DNA of 64,000 nucleotides, taken from assembly GCF_019218265.1 (NCBI RefSeq), contig NZ_JAHUZE010000003.1, positions 248,001-312,000 on the forward strand, written 5' to 3'. The DNA comes from Maritimibacter dapengensis (GTDB lineage Bacteria; Pseudomonadota; Alphaproteobacteria; Rhodobacterales; Rhodobacteraceae). Every line of letters begins with the position of its first letter. Within the stretch, counting starts at the first letter, position 1. Of the stretch, positions 8,356-16,464 are shown one piece after another. Below the pieces are notes generated by a model. The model worked only from the letters and a program-made list of their open reading frames with translations. It was not told where the DNA came from and ran no database searches. The position numbers and the translations under genes were made by a program.

Positions 8356-9374
8356 GGGACCAGCGCGGTGTGGACAAGGCCCCCGGCGTGGCCGGCGGCG
8401 TGGTCGATGGCCTGCGCCACATCGCCAAGCGCGAAGGGCCGCGCGGTAAAGACCGACATGTCCAGAACCCCGCTGTCGATCATGGCGATCACCTGATCCA
8501 GATCAGCCTTCGTGAACCAGTAAGATCCGATCACCGCGTTGCTGTTGCGCATGAGCGCCCCGGCGTCGAGCATGAGCGGCGACGACAACCCGCCGACGAA
8601 GGCCGCTTTCGCGAACCGGCGAAGGCGTCCGATCAGGGTCGTGCTGATGGCCCCGGCGTCCCCCGAGGCGCAGTCGAGAACAAGATCGAGCGCCGAGCCG
8701 TTGCCATCGGTGCTGGCCACGATCCGCGCAGGGTCCAAAGCCACGAGCGCGGCAAGCCGGTCCGGGTTTCGGCCGACCACTTCGATGCGCGAAGCCCCCA
8801 TCGCAAGGGCAAGGACCGCAGCGCTCGCCCCGACGACGCCGCTGGCGCCATTGATCGCGATCCGCATCCCGGGCCGGAACCCGGCTTCGCGCAGGCCCCG
8901 CAGCGCGGTGCCGAGCCAGCCGATCCGGCACAAAAGCGCAGGCTCTATGGACCAATTCGGCAGGGGCGTGAAATAGGCGGTGGGGGCGTGGACGAATTCG
9001 GCAAAGCTGCCGTTGGGCCAGTCGGCCATCGGCCCCTTGGCTCCCTCGCCCAGCCCGAAACACCCGAGAAAGCCGTGATCCGGCGCGGGATCGTCCGCCG
9101 AGCGGCTTCCGGTGAAGGCGTCGAAATACACGCGCTGGCCGGGTTCAAGATCGCCCTGCGCCGCATCGACGATGCCGATGGCGCATTGACCGGGCGTGAA
9201 CGGGCGCGGCGGTGTGGTCCAGGCGCCCGAAGGCAGCGCCCCCATGTAGGAGGCGACCATGGCCGCCTCCATCCGCACGACGGCAGCCCCCGGCGCGCAG
9301 TCGGGTTTCGCAACCTCGCAGACGGCGAAATCGGTGTCGCCTTCGCGGATCTGAACGGCGGTCATCCGGGTCAT
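8352..9374 (-). CDS. MDR-family zinc-independent alcohol dehydrogenase/quinone oxidoreductase-like protein
   Basis: A 340-residue medium-chain dehydrogenase/reductase. The nucleotide-binding region is seen at INGASGVVGASAAVLALAMG, followed by an acidic/basic switch (VVGRNPDR), the usual order of a catalytic GroES-like N domain and Rossmann C domain. The zinc-ligand pattern of alcohol dehydrogenases (GHE, cysteine quartet) is not evident, so it probably acts without catalytic zinc. Its ATG overlaps the stop of the aldehyde dehydrogenase by four bases, making it the last gene of the oxidase-lyase-aldehyde dehydrogenase operon. Substrate unknown. Confidence 0.8.
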   Translation of the reverse strand: MTRMTAVQIREGDTDFAVCEVAKPDCAPGAAVVRMEAAMVASYMGALPSGAWTTPPRPFTPGQCAIGIVDAAQGDLEPGQRVYFDAFTGSRSADDPAPDHGFLGCFGLGEGAKGPMADWPNGSFAEFVHAPTAYFTPLPNWSIEPALLCRIGWLGTALRGLREAGFRPGMRIAINGASGVVGASAAVLALAMGASRIEVVGRNPDRLAALVALDPARIVASTDGNGSALDLVLDCASGDAGAISTTLIGRLRRFAKAAFVGGLSSPLMLDAGALMRNSNAVIGSYWFTKADLDQVIAMIDSGVLDMSVFTARPFALGDVAQAIDHAAGHAGGLVHTALVP

Positions 9375-10843
9375 GCGAGATCGAACCAGATTGTCTTGAG
9401 CTCGGTGTACTGCTCATGCGCGTGAATGCCGTTGTCGCGGCCGCCGAACCCGGATTCCTTCATCCCGCCGAACGGCGTCGAAATCTCGCCCTCGCTGTAG
9501 CTGTTCACCGAGACCGTTCCCGCGTGCAGACGGCGGGCTAGCCGGTGCGCGGTCCGCACGTCCGAGGTGTAAAGCGTCGCCGCCAGCCCATAGGCGCTGT
9601 CGTTGGCAAGCTCGACCGCGTGATCGTCGCTGTCGGCGCGGGTGACGGTCACGACTGGCCCGAAAATCTCTTCGCGGAAGATGGTCAAGTCCGGCGTCAC
9701 GTCGGCAAAGATCGTGGGCTGGAACGACAGCCCCTCGCCCGGCTCGCCCCCGGTGACCAGCCGCGCGCCTTGCGCCTTTCCGGTCTCGACCAGCCCGGAC
9801 ACCTTGGCGAAATGGGCGTCGCTGACCAGCGGGCCGTTCTGGGTTTTCGGGTCGAGCGGATCACCGATCACCCACGTCTTCGCCTGTTTCGCAAGCTCGT
9901 CGATCAGTTCGTCGTACACCGAATGATGCGCGATGATCCGGCTGTTCGCGGTGCAGTTTTCGCCCATGTTCCAGAAAATCGCGCCCGCCTGAATCTCCGC
10001 GATCTTGGGAATGTCGCGGGCACCTTCCAGCACGACCGCCGCGCTTTTACCGCCCATCTCAAGGCAGACTTCCTTCATGTTCGACTCTGCCGCGTAGGTC
10101 AGGAACCGACGCCCGGTTTCGGTCGATCCGGTAAAGGTCAACGCGTCGACATCGGGATGACGGCCCAAGGGCTCGCCCACGTCCGGGCCCATGCCGGTGA
10201 CGATGTTCAGAACGCCGGGCGGCACCCCGGCCTCAATCGCAAGCTCGCCCAGCCGCAGCGCGGTCAGGCTGGTTTCTTCGGCGGGTTTCACGATCACGCT
10301 GTTGCCGGTGGCAAGCGCGGGGCCGATCTTCCACGCCATCATCATCAGCGGGAAGTTCCACGGCAGAACGGCGGCGACGACCCCGATCGGCTCGCGCACG
10401 ATCAGGCCAAGCGCATCGGGCGCGCTGGGGGCGATCTGGTCATAAAGCTTGTCCTGAGCTTCGCCGTGCCAACGGATGCAGTTCGCGGTTTCCGGCACGT
10501 CGATGGTCAGGCAGTCGGTGATCGGCTTGCCGGCGTCTAGCGCCTCCATCACCGCAAGCTCGGTCACGTTGTCTTCGATCAGGTCGGCAAGCCGTGCGAG
10601 CACGGCCTTGCGCGCGCTCGGATGCAGGTCCGACCACACGCCCGCGCGAAACGCCGCGCGGGCCGAAGCGACCGCCGCATCCACGTCTTCGGCGGCACAG
10701 GCGGGCAGCTGGGCCAGCGTGCGCCCGGTGGCCGGGTCGACCGTGGCGAAGGTCGCGCCAGAGGCGGCATCGCGCCATTCCCCGCCGATCAGGATCTTGG
10801 ACGGCAGGAACAGCTTTTCGGCAATCTTGTGATACTCGGACAT
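9371..10843 (-). CDS. NAD(P)-dependent aldehyde dehydrogenase (PuuC/GbsA-type)
   Basis: A 490-residue aldehyde dehydrogenase of normal length. The general-base Glu is in CLEMGGKS, the catalytic Cys in GENCTANS, and the coenzyme loop in FTGSTETGR. Closest remembered relatives are the gamma-glutamyl-gamma-aminobutyraldehyde and betaine aldehyde groups. The start at 10843 (MSEYHK) lies 8 bases after the upstream DapA-family stop; the longer upstream frame is a shadow of that gene. In this operon it likely oxidises the semialdehyde made by the lyase (for instance 2-oxoglutarate semialdehyde) or the aldehyde made by the oxidase. Confidence 0.88.
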   Translation of the reverse strand: MSEYHKIAEKLFLPSKILIGGEWRDAASGATFATVDPATGRTLAQLPACAAEDVDAAVASARAAFRAGVWSDLHPSARKAVLARLADLIEDNVTELAVMEALDAGKPITDCLTIDVPETANCIRWHGEAQDKLYDQIAPSAPDALGLIVREPIGVVAAVLPWNFPLMMMAWKIGPALATGNSVIVKPAEETSLTALRLGELAIEAGVPPGVLNIVTGMGPDVGEPLGRHPDVDALTFTGSTETGRRFLTYAAESNMKEVCLEMGGKSAAVVLEGARDIPKIAEIQAGAIFWNMGENCTANSRIIAHHSVYDELIDELAKQAKTWVIGDPLDPKTQNGPLVSDAHFAKVSGLVETGKAQGARLVTGGEPGEGLSFQPTIFADVTPDLTIFREEIFGPVVTVTRADSDDHAVELANDSAYGLAATLYTSDVRTAHRLARRLHAGTVSVNSYSEGEISTPFGGMKESGFGGRDNGIHAHEQYTELKTIWFDLA

Positions 10844-10851
10844 GGCGCGAC

Positions 10852-11721
10852 TCACGACAGCGGGGCGAGCGTGGCCAGCATCTCGGCGCGCATCTCGTCG
10901 CTGATCTGTTGCAGCGGCGCCCGCACGTAGCCGTGGCCGAACCCCCGATGATGAGCGGCGGCCAGCACGCATTGCACGTAGCGATGCGACCAGACGTACA
11001 GAAGCGAGGGCAGCATCTTGCCCCACAGTTCGAGCGCGGCGTCGTAATCCTTGGCGGTCACGAGGTCGTAAAGGCGCACCGCTTCGTACGGCATATAGTT
11101 CGCCGCGCCCCAGATCGTGCCGACGGTGCCCGCCATCATGGCGTAGACCGTCGTGGGATCGGCGCCGTTCAGAACCTTGCAGTCGGTTTGCAGATAGGCC
11201 TGATGAACGGAAAGATCGCCGCCGCTATCCTTGATGTAATTGTAGTTTTCAAGCTGCGACAGACGCTTGAGCAGTTCGGGCGACACCGAAAGGCCGGTCG
11301 CCTGCGGGATGTTGTAGCCCACGATATCGACCCCGACCGCCGCGTCGATGGTGCGGTAAAACTCGAAGATGCCGTCGTCGTCGTCCGGGCCTTCGAGGTA
11401 GGGCGGCAGGATCATGAGCGCATCGGCCCCGATGCTTTCGGCGTGGCGCGAGCGGCGCACGACCTCATCCATGTTCAGCGCCGAGGTCTGGCAGATCACG
11501 TTGCACTGGCCATCGATGCGCTTGATCCCCTTTTCGTAAAGCTCGTTGGCTTCCGCCTCCGTCAGGTACGGATGCTGCCCGGTGCCCGCGCCCAACACCA
11601 GCCCGTGGATACCGGCGTCGATGTAGGCGTCGATCAGGCGATCCCATTCCGCAAAATCAATCGAGCCGTCCGCGCGGAACGGGGTCTGCATCGCAAGGTT
11701 GATACCAGCGAGATTGGCCAT
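10852..11721 (-). CDS. DapA/N-acetylneuraminate-lyase family protein (Class I aldolase fold)
   Basis: A 289-residue TIM-barrel lyase. The Schiff-base lysine is K164 in YIKDSGGDL, the conserved tyrosine is Y136 in GYNIPQ, and the substrate loop GAGTGQHPYLT replaces the GTTGE of true dihydrodipicolinate synthases. Because it sits between a DAO-type oxidase and an aldehyde dehydrogenase, it is more likely catabolic than a lysine-synthesis enzyme. One family precedent is the 1-pyrroline-4-hydroxy-2-carboxylate deaminase of hydroxyproline breakdown, which is followed by an aldehyde dehydrogenase. That role is an inference from neighbours. Confidence 0.85.
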   Translation of the reverse strand: MANLAGINLAMQTPFRADGSIDFAEWDRLIDAYIDAGIHGLVLGAGTGQHPYLTEAEANELYEKGIKRIDGQCNVICQTSALNMDEVVRRSRHAESIGADALMILPPYLEGPDDDDGIFEFYRTIDAAVGVDIVGYNIPQATGLSVSPELLKRLSQLENYNYIKDSGGDLSVHQAYLQTDCKVLNGADPTTVYAMMAGTVGTIWGAANYMPYEAVRLYDLVTAKDYDAALELWGKMLPSLLYVWSHRYVQCVLAAAHHRGFGHGYVRAPLQQISDEMRAEMLATLAPLS

Positions 11722-11732
11722 GTTAAGCTCCT

Positions 11733-13052
11733 TCAGGTTTCTTTGCCGGCCCGCAAGAACCGCCATTTGGTTGTGGCGCGCACGCCGATTTCGGTCAGCC
11801 ACGCAGGGTAGCCGCGGTTGGGTTTGGTACGGGCGTTCAGAATGTCGATGGAGCGCGAACTGTGGCCCAGCCCCAGCTCGGCCAGTGCCTTGCCGAAGCC
11901 CGTGCCGCGCGCGACCCCGGTGCCGTTGCAGAAGGCGGCGCCATAGACCCGGTCGGCCAGCTGGCCGAACACCATGCCGCCGTTCTCGGCCATGGTCAGA
12001 AGCCCGCCCCAGCTGTTCTCGTACCCGATCGAGGCAAGGTCGGGATACCGGCGGCGGAACGCCTCTTCGTGATGCGTCTTGGCGTAATCCACGTCGCTCT
12101 GGCCCGAGCGGAAGCCGCGGGCATAGGAATAGACGTTGCGCAGGAAAAGCCGGTTGTCGTTCGTCAGGCGCATCGTCGTGCCGAAGCTTTCCGCCGGGAT
12201 CACGCCGAACGGGCCGCTCGCCCCGACCTGCGCGAGTTCGGCTGGCGTCAGCTGCCGGGTCATCGACGCATAGGTGTACACCGGGATCGCCGTCTTGTCG
12301 TAAAAACCGCTCTTGGTCAGGTAGGCCGCGTTGCACAGGAACACCTTGCGCGCCCTGATCTCGCCGCCGGAGGTCCGGCAGACGTGCTGCTGCGGGCGGT
12401 AGTCGATGTCGGTCACTTGCGTCTTTTCGTAAACGGTGACGTTCTCGGGCAGCGCCGCGACCATGTTGACCAGATACTTCGCGGGTTGCATCAGCACGGT
12501 GCCGGGGGTGTGGATCGCCGCAAAGTAATGCCTGGACCCGGTGCGCGCCTGAATCTCTTCGCGGTCCAGCCAGGTGTGCGGCTTTCCGATCTGGGTCAGC
12601 GCGGTCGACATTTCCTTGAGGCAGTCGTTTCCGCGCGGCGTGGCGGCGGCGTGGTATTTCCCCGACGGGTCCCAGTCGCAGTCCACGCCCAGACGTTCGA
12701 CCGCGTCGCGCAGATAGTCGATGCCTTCGACGTTGACGTGATACTCTTCCTCGTTGCCCTTTTGGTCTTCCGCGAAGTGCTTGTTGCGGGGGTTGTGGGC
12801 AAGGTCGATGGCGAACCCAGCGCAGCGTCCGGCCGCCCCGTCTCCGATCCGGCCCGCGTCCACCAGCACCACCCGCGCCTCGGGGTCGAGTTCGCCTAGC
12901 CGGCGCGCGCAGTGAAGGCCCATCCAGCCGCCACCGATGACAAGGTGATCGCAGTCAAGATCGGCGCTAAGGACGTTTGCGGGCGGGCGTGGACCGAGGG
13001 CGGCGAACCACCCCGACTTGGTCGGCTCCATATGGACAGGCATGATTTTCAT
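11733..13052 (-). CDS. DAO-family FAD-dependent amine/amino-acid oxidase
   Basis: A 439-residue flavoprotein with the dinucleotide motif GGGWMG at residues 40-45 and a downstream GGEIRARKVFLCNAAYL segment typical of DAO/PuuB-like oxidases. The C-terminal FAD loop is in FCNGTGVARGTGFG. Start at 13052 (a second ATG at 13043 is possible). It is the first gene of the leftward operon oxidase, DapA-type lyase, aldehyde dehydrogenase, MDR. It would oxidise a secondary amine or D-amino acid to an imine. The promoter region 13053-13216 carries a CATAAA-type element at 13132. Confidence 0.85.
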   Translation of the reverse strand: MKIMPVHMEPTKSGWFAALGPRPPANVLSADLDCDHLVIGGGWMGLHCARRLGELDPEARVVLVDAGRIGDGAAGRCAGFAIDLAHNPRNKHFAEDQKGNEEEYHVNVEGIDYLRDAVERLGVDCDWDPSGKYHAAATPRGNDCLKEMSTALTQIGKPHTWLDREEIQARTGSRHYFAAIHTPGTVLMQPAKYLVNMVAALPENVTVYEKTQVTDIDYRPQQHVCRTSGGEIRARKVFLCNAAYLTKSGFYDKTAIPVYTYASMTRQLTPAELAQVGASGPFGVIPAESFGTTMRLTNDNRLFLRNVYSYARGFRSGQSDVDYAKTHHEEAFRRRYPDLASIGYENSWGGLLTMAENGGMVFGQLADRVYGAAFCNGTGVARGTGFGKALAELGLGHSSRSIDILNARTKPNRGYPAWLTEIGVRATTKWRFLRAGKET

Positions 13053-13131
13053 GGGCGCACCAGGCTTTCGTTACTCCCCCGACACTACATCGGCCCGGCC
13101 CGTCGCCCCATGCTGGAAAAATCACCTCATC

Positions 13132-13148
13132 CATAAACCCAGCTTATA
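13132..13148. promoter_or_regulatory. CATAAA-N5-CTTATA element, partner of the 7285 operator
   Basis: CATAAACCCAGCTTATA, preceded by C at 13131, matches the core of the 7285-7307 inverted repeat (CATAAA-N5-TTTATG) in spacing and in ten of twelve half-site bases. It lies 80 bases upstream of the oxidase start in an AT-rich stretch. It may be a second site for the same regulator. Confidence 0.4.
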
Positions 13149-13216
13149 AAAATTCCGCCTATTAAAGCATTTTGGCCGCCCAAAGATCAGGTTTATCTAT
13201 GAAATGTGCCGGCGGG

Positions 13217-13771
13217 TCAGTAGATCGGCGGTGACACGACCCAGATCACGACGGCAGGCTCGGACCCGTCGTTGCGCCAGGCATAGGGTGCGCCCGCGAA
13301 CTGAAAACTGTCGCCGGGGGACAGGTGAACCTCGGTCTCTCCGATCCACATCGTCAGCGCGCCCGAGATCAGCACGCCGCCGTCCTCGGTTGGCCGGGCC
13401 TTGCGCGGATCGCCGCTGGACGCTCCCGGCGCGAACACCGAGCGGATCATCTCGAAGCTGCCTGAGAGGGTCGGTGACAACAACTCCTCGACCAGTCCGG
13501 TTTCGTCCGAGCCGATGGTGGGCCGATCCGCCGCCCTCAGGACAAGGCCCTGTTCCTCGGGGGCACGCCGGGACGAGCGGAAGAAGAAGCTGATGTTGAC
13601 GTCCAACAGATCGGCAAGCTGTTCCAGATCGCGCACCGATGGCGTCGTTCGCCCGCGCTCGACCTGACTGAGCCAGCCGACCGAGCGCCCCGCCGCGCCC
13701 GCAAGCTGGGCCAGCGTCATTGCGCGGGTCTTGCGCAACGACCGGATGTCTTCGCCAACGTGATGTGCCAC
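13217..13771 (-). CDS. XRE-family regulator with C-terminal cupin domain
   Basis: The N-terminal helix-turn-helix is MTLAQLAGAAGRSVGWLSQV followed by ERGRTTPSV, the standard SinR-like pattern of the XRE-cupin (PuuR/HipB-like) group. The C-terminal cupin ends with HLSPGDSFQF and AWRNDG, likely a ligand pocket. The GTG at 13771 is preferred because GGGG stands 7 bases before it and relatives begin near HHVGEDIRSLRK; a TTG at 13822 would add 17 residues but has no ribosome site. It lies between the two catabolic arms and may repress one or both. PuuR-like proteins respond to polyamine-type amines. Confidence 0.85.
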   Translation of the reverse strand: MAHHVGEDIRSLRKTRAMTLAQLAGAAGRSVGWLSQVERGRTTPSVRDLEQLADLLDVNISFFFRSSRRAPEEQGLVLRAADRPTIGSDETGLVEELLSPTLSGSFEMIRSVFAPGASSGDPRKARPTEDGGVLISGALTMWIGETEVHLSPGDSFQFAGAPYAWRNDGSEPAVVIWVVSPPIY

Positions 13772-13875
13772 GGCGTTACCCCATTTTTTGCCCAAGCTGC
13801 CGATATTGCCGGAAAAATTCAACGTGGAACGACGATTCCAGCCATAAATTCATAGTGCATTTCATTCATAAATGA

Positions 13876-13893
13876 AAAAATCATTAGATTTTT
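13876..13893. promoter_or_regulatory. Inverted repeat AAAAATC-ATTA-GATTTTT upstream of the demethylase gene
   Basis: A perfect 7-bp inverted repeat with a 4-base spacer in the AT-rich divergent region 13772-13979. Just upstream, 13844-13878 holds two further CATAAA-containing partial dyads (one before the regulator start). The layout suits autoregulation by the XRE-cupin protein and control of the FAD-GcvT gene. No consensus promoter could be fixed. Confidence 0.4.
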
Positions 13894-13979
13894 CATTTTT
13901 GTGTGGCTAGCACTGTGAAAGTTGCGCGAGTCGCCCTGCGCTTGCCAGACCTAACACACCGGCCCGAGAGGACGTGCCC

Positions 13980-16427
13980 ATGACCGAACTTCCCAGCAAA
14001 GCCCGCGTCGTCATTATCGGCGGTGGTATCTCAGGCTGCTCCGTTGCCTATCACCTTGCCAAGCTTGGCTGGACGGACATCGTTCTGTTGGAACGCAAAC
14101 AGTTGACCTCCGGCACCACATGGCACGCCGCCGGGCTTGTCGGCCAGTTGCGGGCGAGCCAGAACATGACGCGGCTCGCCAAGTATTCGACCGACCTTTA
14201 CGGCAAGCTGGAAGAGGAAACCGGGCTGGCCACCGGGTTTCGCCAGTGCGGCTCGATCACCGTCGCGTTGACCGAAGAGCGGCGCGAAGAGATTTTCCGG
14301 CAGGCCGCACTGGCCCGCGCCTTCGGCATCGACGTGAACGAAATGTCGCCCGCCGAGGTGCTTGAGCGGTATCCGCATCTTGAGATTTCCGATGTCGTCG
14401 CCGGGGTGCACCTGCCCAACGACGGTCAGGCCGACCCCGGCAACATCGCGCTGGCACTGGCCAAGGGCGCGCGGATGCTGGGCGCGAAGATCATCGAGAA
14501 CGTCAAGGTGTCCAAGGTCGTCACCAAGGATGGCCGCGTGACTGGCGTGGAATGGGAAGCAGGCGAAGACAAGGGCCAGATCGCGACCGACAACGTCGTG
14601 AACTGCGGCGGCATGTGGGGTCGCGATTTTGCCGCCCAGAACGGCGTGACCCTGCCGCTTCATGCCTGCGAGCATTTCTATATCGTGACGGAAAACATCC
14701 CCGGCCTCGCCCAGCTTCCGGTTCTGCGCGTGCCGGACGAGTGTGCGTATTACAAGGAGGACGCGGGCAAGCTGCTGCTTGGCGCGTTCGAGCCCAAGGC
14801 GAAGCCGTGGGGCATGAACGGGATCCCCGAGGATTTCTGTTTCGACCAGCTTCCCGAAGATTTCGACCACTTCGAGCCGATCCTTGAAAAGGCCGTGTCG
14901 CGGATGCCGCTCTTGGGCGAGGTCGGTATTCACACCTTCTTCAACGGTCCCGAAAGCTTCACGCCGGACGACCGGTATTATCTGGGCGAAGCGCCCAATC
15001 TTGCCGGATACTGGATGGCCGCCGGGTACAATTCGATCGGGATCGTCTCGTCGGGGGGCGCCGGCATGGCGCTGGCGCAGTGGATGCACGACGGCGAACC
15101 GCCTTTCGATCTGTGGGAGGTCGATATTCGCCGGGCGCAACCGTTCCAGATGAACCGCCGCTATCTGAAGGAACGGGTCAGCGAGACGCTGGGCCTGCTT
15201 TATGCCGACCATTTCCCCTATCGTCAGATGGCCACCTCGCGCGGGATCCGCCGCTCGCCGCTTCATGACCACCTCAAGGCACGGGGCGCTGTCTTCGGTG
15301 AGGTCGCGGGATGGGAGCGGGCGAACTGGTTCGCAAACGAGGGCCAGACGCCGGAGTACGAATACAGCTGGAAACGCCAGAACTGGTTCGACAACCAGCG
15401 GGCCGAGCATATGGCCATGCGCGAAGGTGTCGGGCTGCTCGATATGACCAGCTTCGGCAAGATCCGGGTCGAGGGGCGCGATGCGCTCGCCTTCCTGCAA
15501 CGGCTTTGTGCCAACGATATGGACGTGGCGGCGGGGCGGATCGTCTATACCCAGATGCTCAATGGCCGGGGCGGGATCGAGTGCGATCTGACGGTGACGC
15601 GCCTGTCGGAAACCGTGTTCTTCCTTGTCGTGCCCGGTGCCACGCTGCAACGCGATCTGGTCTGGTTGCGGCGTCATCTGGGCGACGAATGGGTGACGAT
15701 CACGGACGTCACCGCCAGCGAAGCGGTGATCCCGATCATGGGGCCGCGGGCGCGCGATCTGCTCGCGCGGGTGTCCCCGAACGATCTGTCGAACGACGCG
15801 CATCCCTTTGGCATGGCCCGCGAGATCGAGATCGGCATGGGTCTGGCCCGCGCCCACCGCGTGACCTACGTGGGCGAACTGGGGTGGGAGCTTTACGTGT
15901 CGACCGATCAGGCCGCGCATGTCTTTGAAGCGATCGCGGACGCGGGGGCCGATGTCGGCCTTAAGCTGTGCGGGCTTCATGCCATGGACAGCTGCCGGAT
16001 CGAAAAGGGCTTTCGTCACTTCGGCCACGACATCACCGACGAGGATCACGTGCTCGAAGCCGGGCTTGGGTTCGCGGTCAAGACGGACAAGGGCGATTTC
16101 ATCGGCCGGGACGCGGTTCTCAGCAAACGCGAAACGGGGCTGGACCGCCGGATGCTGCAATTCAAGCTGACCGACCCCGAACCGCTCTTGTTTCATAACG
16201 AGCCGATCCTGCGCGACGGCAAGATCGTGAGCTTCCTGACCTCGGGCAACTACGGTCACGCGCTTGGGGGCGCGATCGGGCTGGGCTACGTGCCCTGCGC
16301 GCCGGGCGAGACGAGGGCCGACATGCTTGCCTCGTCCTACAGCATCGACGTGGCGGGGCGCACCGTTGCCGCCGAGGTCAGCCTTGCGCCCATGTACGAC
16401 CCGAAATCGACCCGCGTGCGGGCCTGA
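13980..16427 (+). CDS. FAD-dependent N-demethylase with GcvT folate domain (dimethylglycine/sarcosine dehydrogenase family)
   Basis: An 815-residue two-domain flavoprotein. The FAD fold starts with GGGISG at residues 14-19; SGTTWHAAGL contains His49, at the position of the covalent FAD-histidine of dimethylglycine dehydrogenase. From about residue 430 a GcvT-type tetrahydrofolate domain follows (GKIRVEGRDALAFLQ, YVGELGWELY, KGFRHFG). Such enzymes oxidise an N-methyl group and hand the formaldehyde unit to folate as 5,10-methylene-THF. The ATG at 13980 has GAGAGGA 7-8 bases before it. With the betaine-type importer it points to an N-methylated substrate. Sarcosine and dimethylglycine are the known substrates, but others are possible. 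Confidence 0.9.
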   Translation: MTELPSKARVVIIGGGISGCSVAYHLAKLGWTDIVLLERKQLTSGTTWHAAGLVGQLRASQNMTRLAKYSTDLYGKLEEETGLATGFRQCGSITVALTEERREEIFRQAALARAFGIDVNEMSPAEVLERYPHLEISDVVAGVHLPNDGQADPGNIALALAKGARMLGAKIIENVKVSKVVTKDGRVTGVEWEAGEDKGQIATDNVVNCGGMWGRDFAAQNGVTLPLHACEHFYIVTENIPGLAQLPVLRVPDECAYYKEDAGKLLLGAFEPKAKPWGMNGIPEDFCFDQLPEDFDHFEPILEKAVSRMPLLGEVGIHTFFNGPESFTPDDRYYLGEAPNLAGYWMAAGYNSIGIVSSGGAGMALAQWMHDGEPPFDLWEVDIRRAQPFQMNRRYLKERVSETLGLLYADHFPYRQMATSRGIRRSPLHDHLKARGAVFGEVAGWERANWFANEGQTPEYEYSWKRQNWFDNQRAEHMAMREGVGLLDMTSFGKIRVEGRDALAFLQRLCANDMDVAAGRIVYTQMLNGRGGIECDLTVTRLSETVFFLVVPGATLQRDLVWLRRHLGDEWVTITDVTASEAVIPIMGPRARDLLARVSPNDLSNDAHPFGMAREIEIGMGLARAHRVTYVGELGWELYVSTDQAAHVFEAIADAGADVGLKLCGLHAMDSCRIEKGFRHFGHDITDEDHVLEAGLGFAVKTDKGDFIGRDAVLSKRETGLDRRMLQFKLTDPEPLLFHNEPILRDGKIVSFLTSGNYGHALGGAIGLGYVPCAPGETRADMLASSYSIDVAGRTVAAEVSLAPMYDPKSTRVRA

Positions 16428-16464
16428 CGCCCGGCCCTCGCCCCTTTCAGACGTGGAGACGACC

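Noticed and set aside
11733-13052. Assignment as gamma-glutamylputrescine oxidase of a Puu pathway
   Set aside because: PuuB-like features exist, but puuA (gamma-glutamylputrescine synthetase) and puuD are absent and the neighbours (DapA-type lyase, betaine importer) do not fit.
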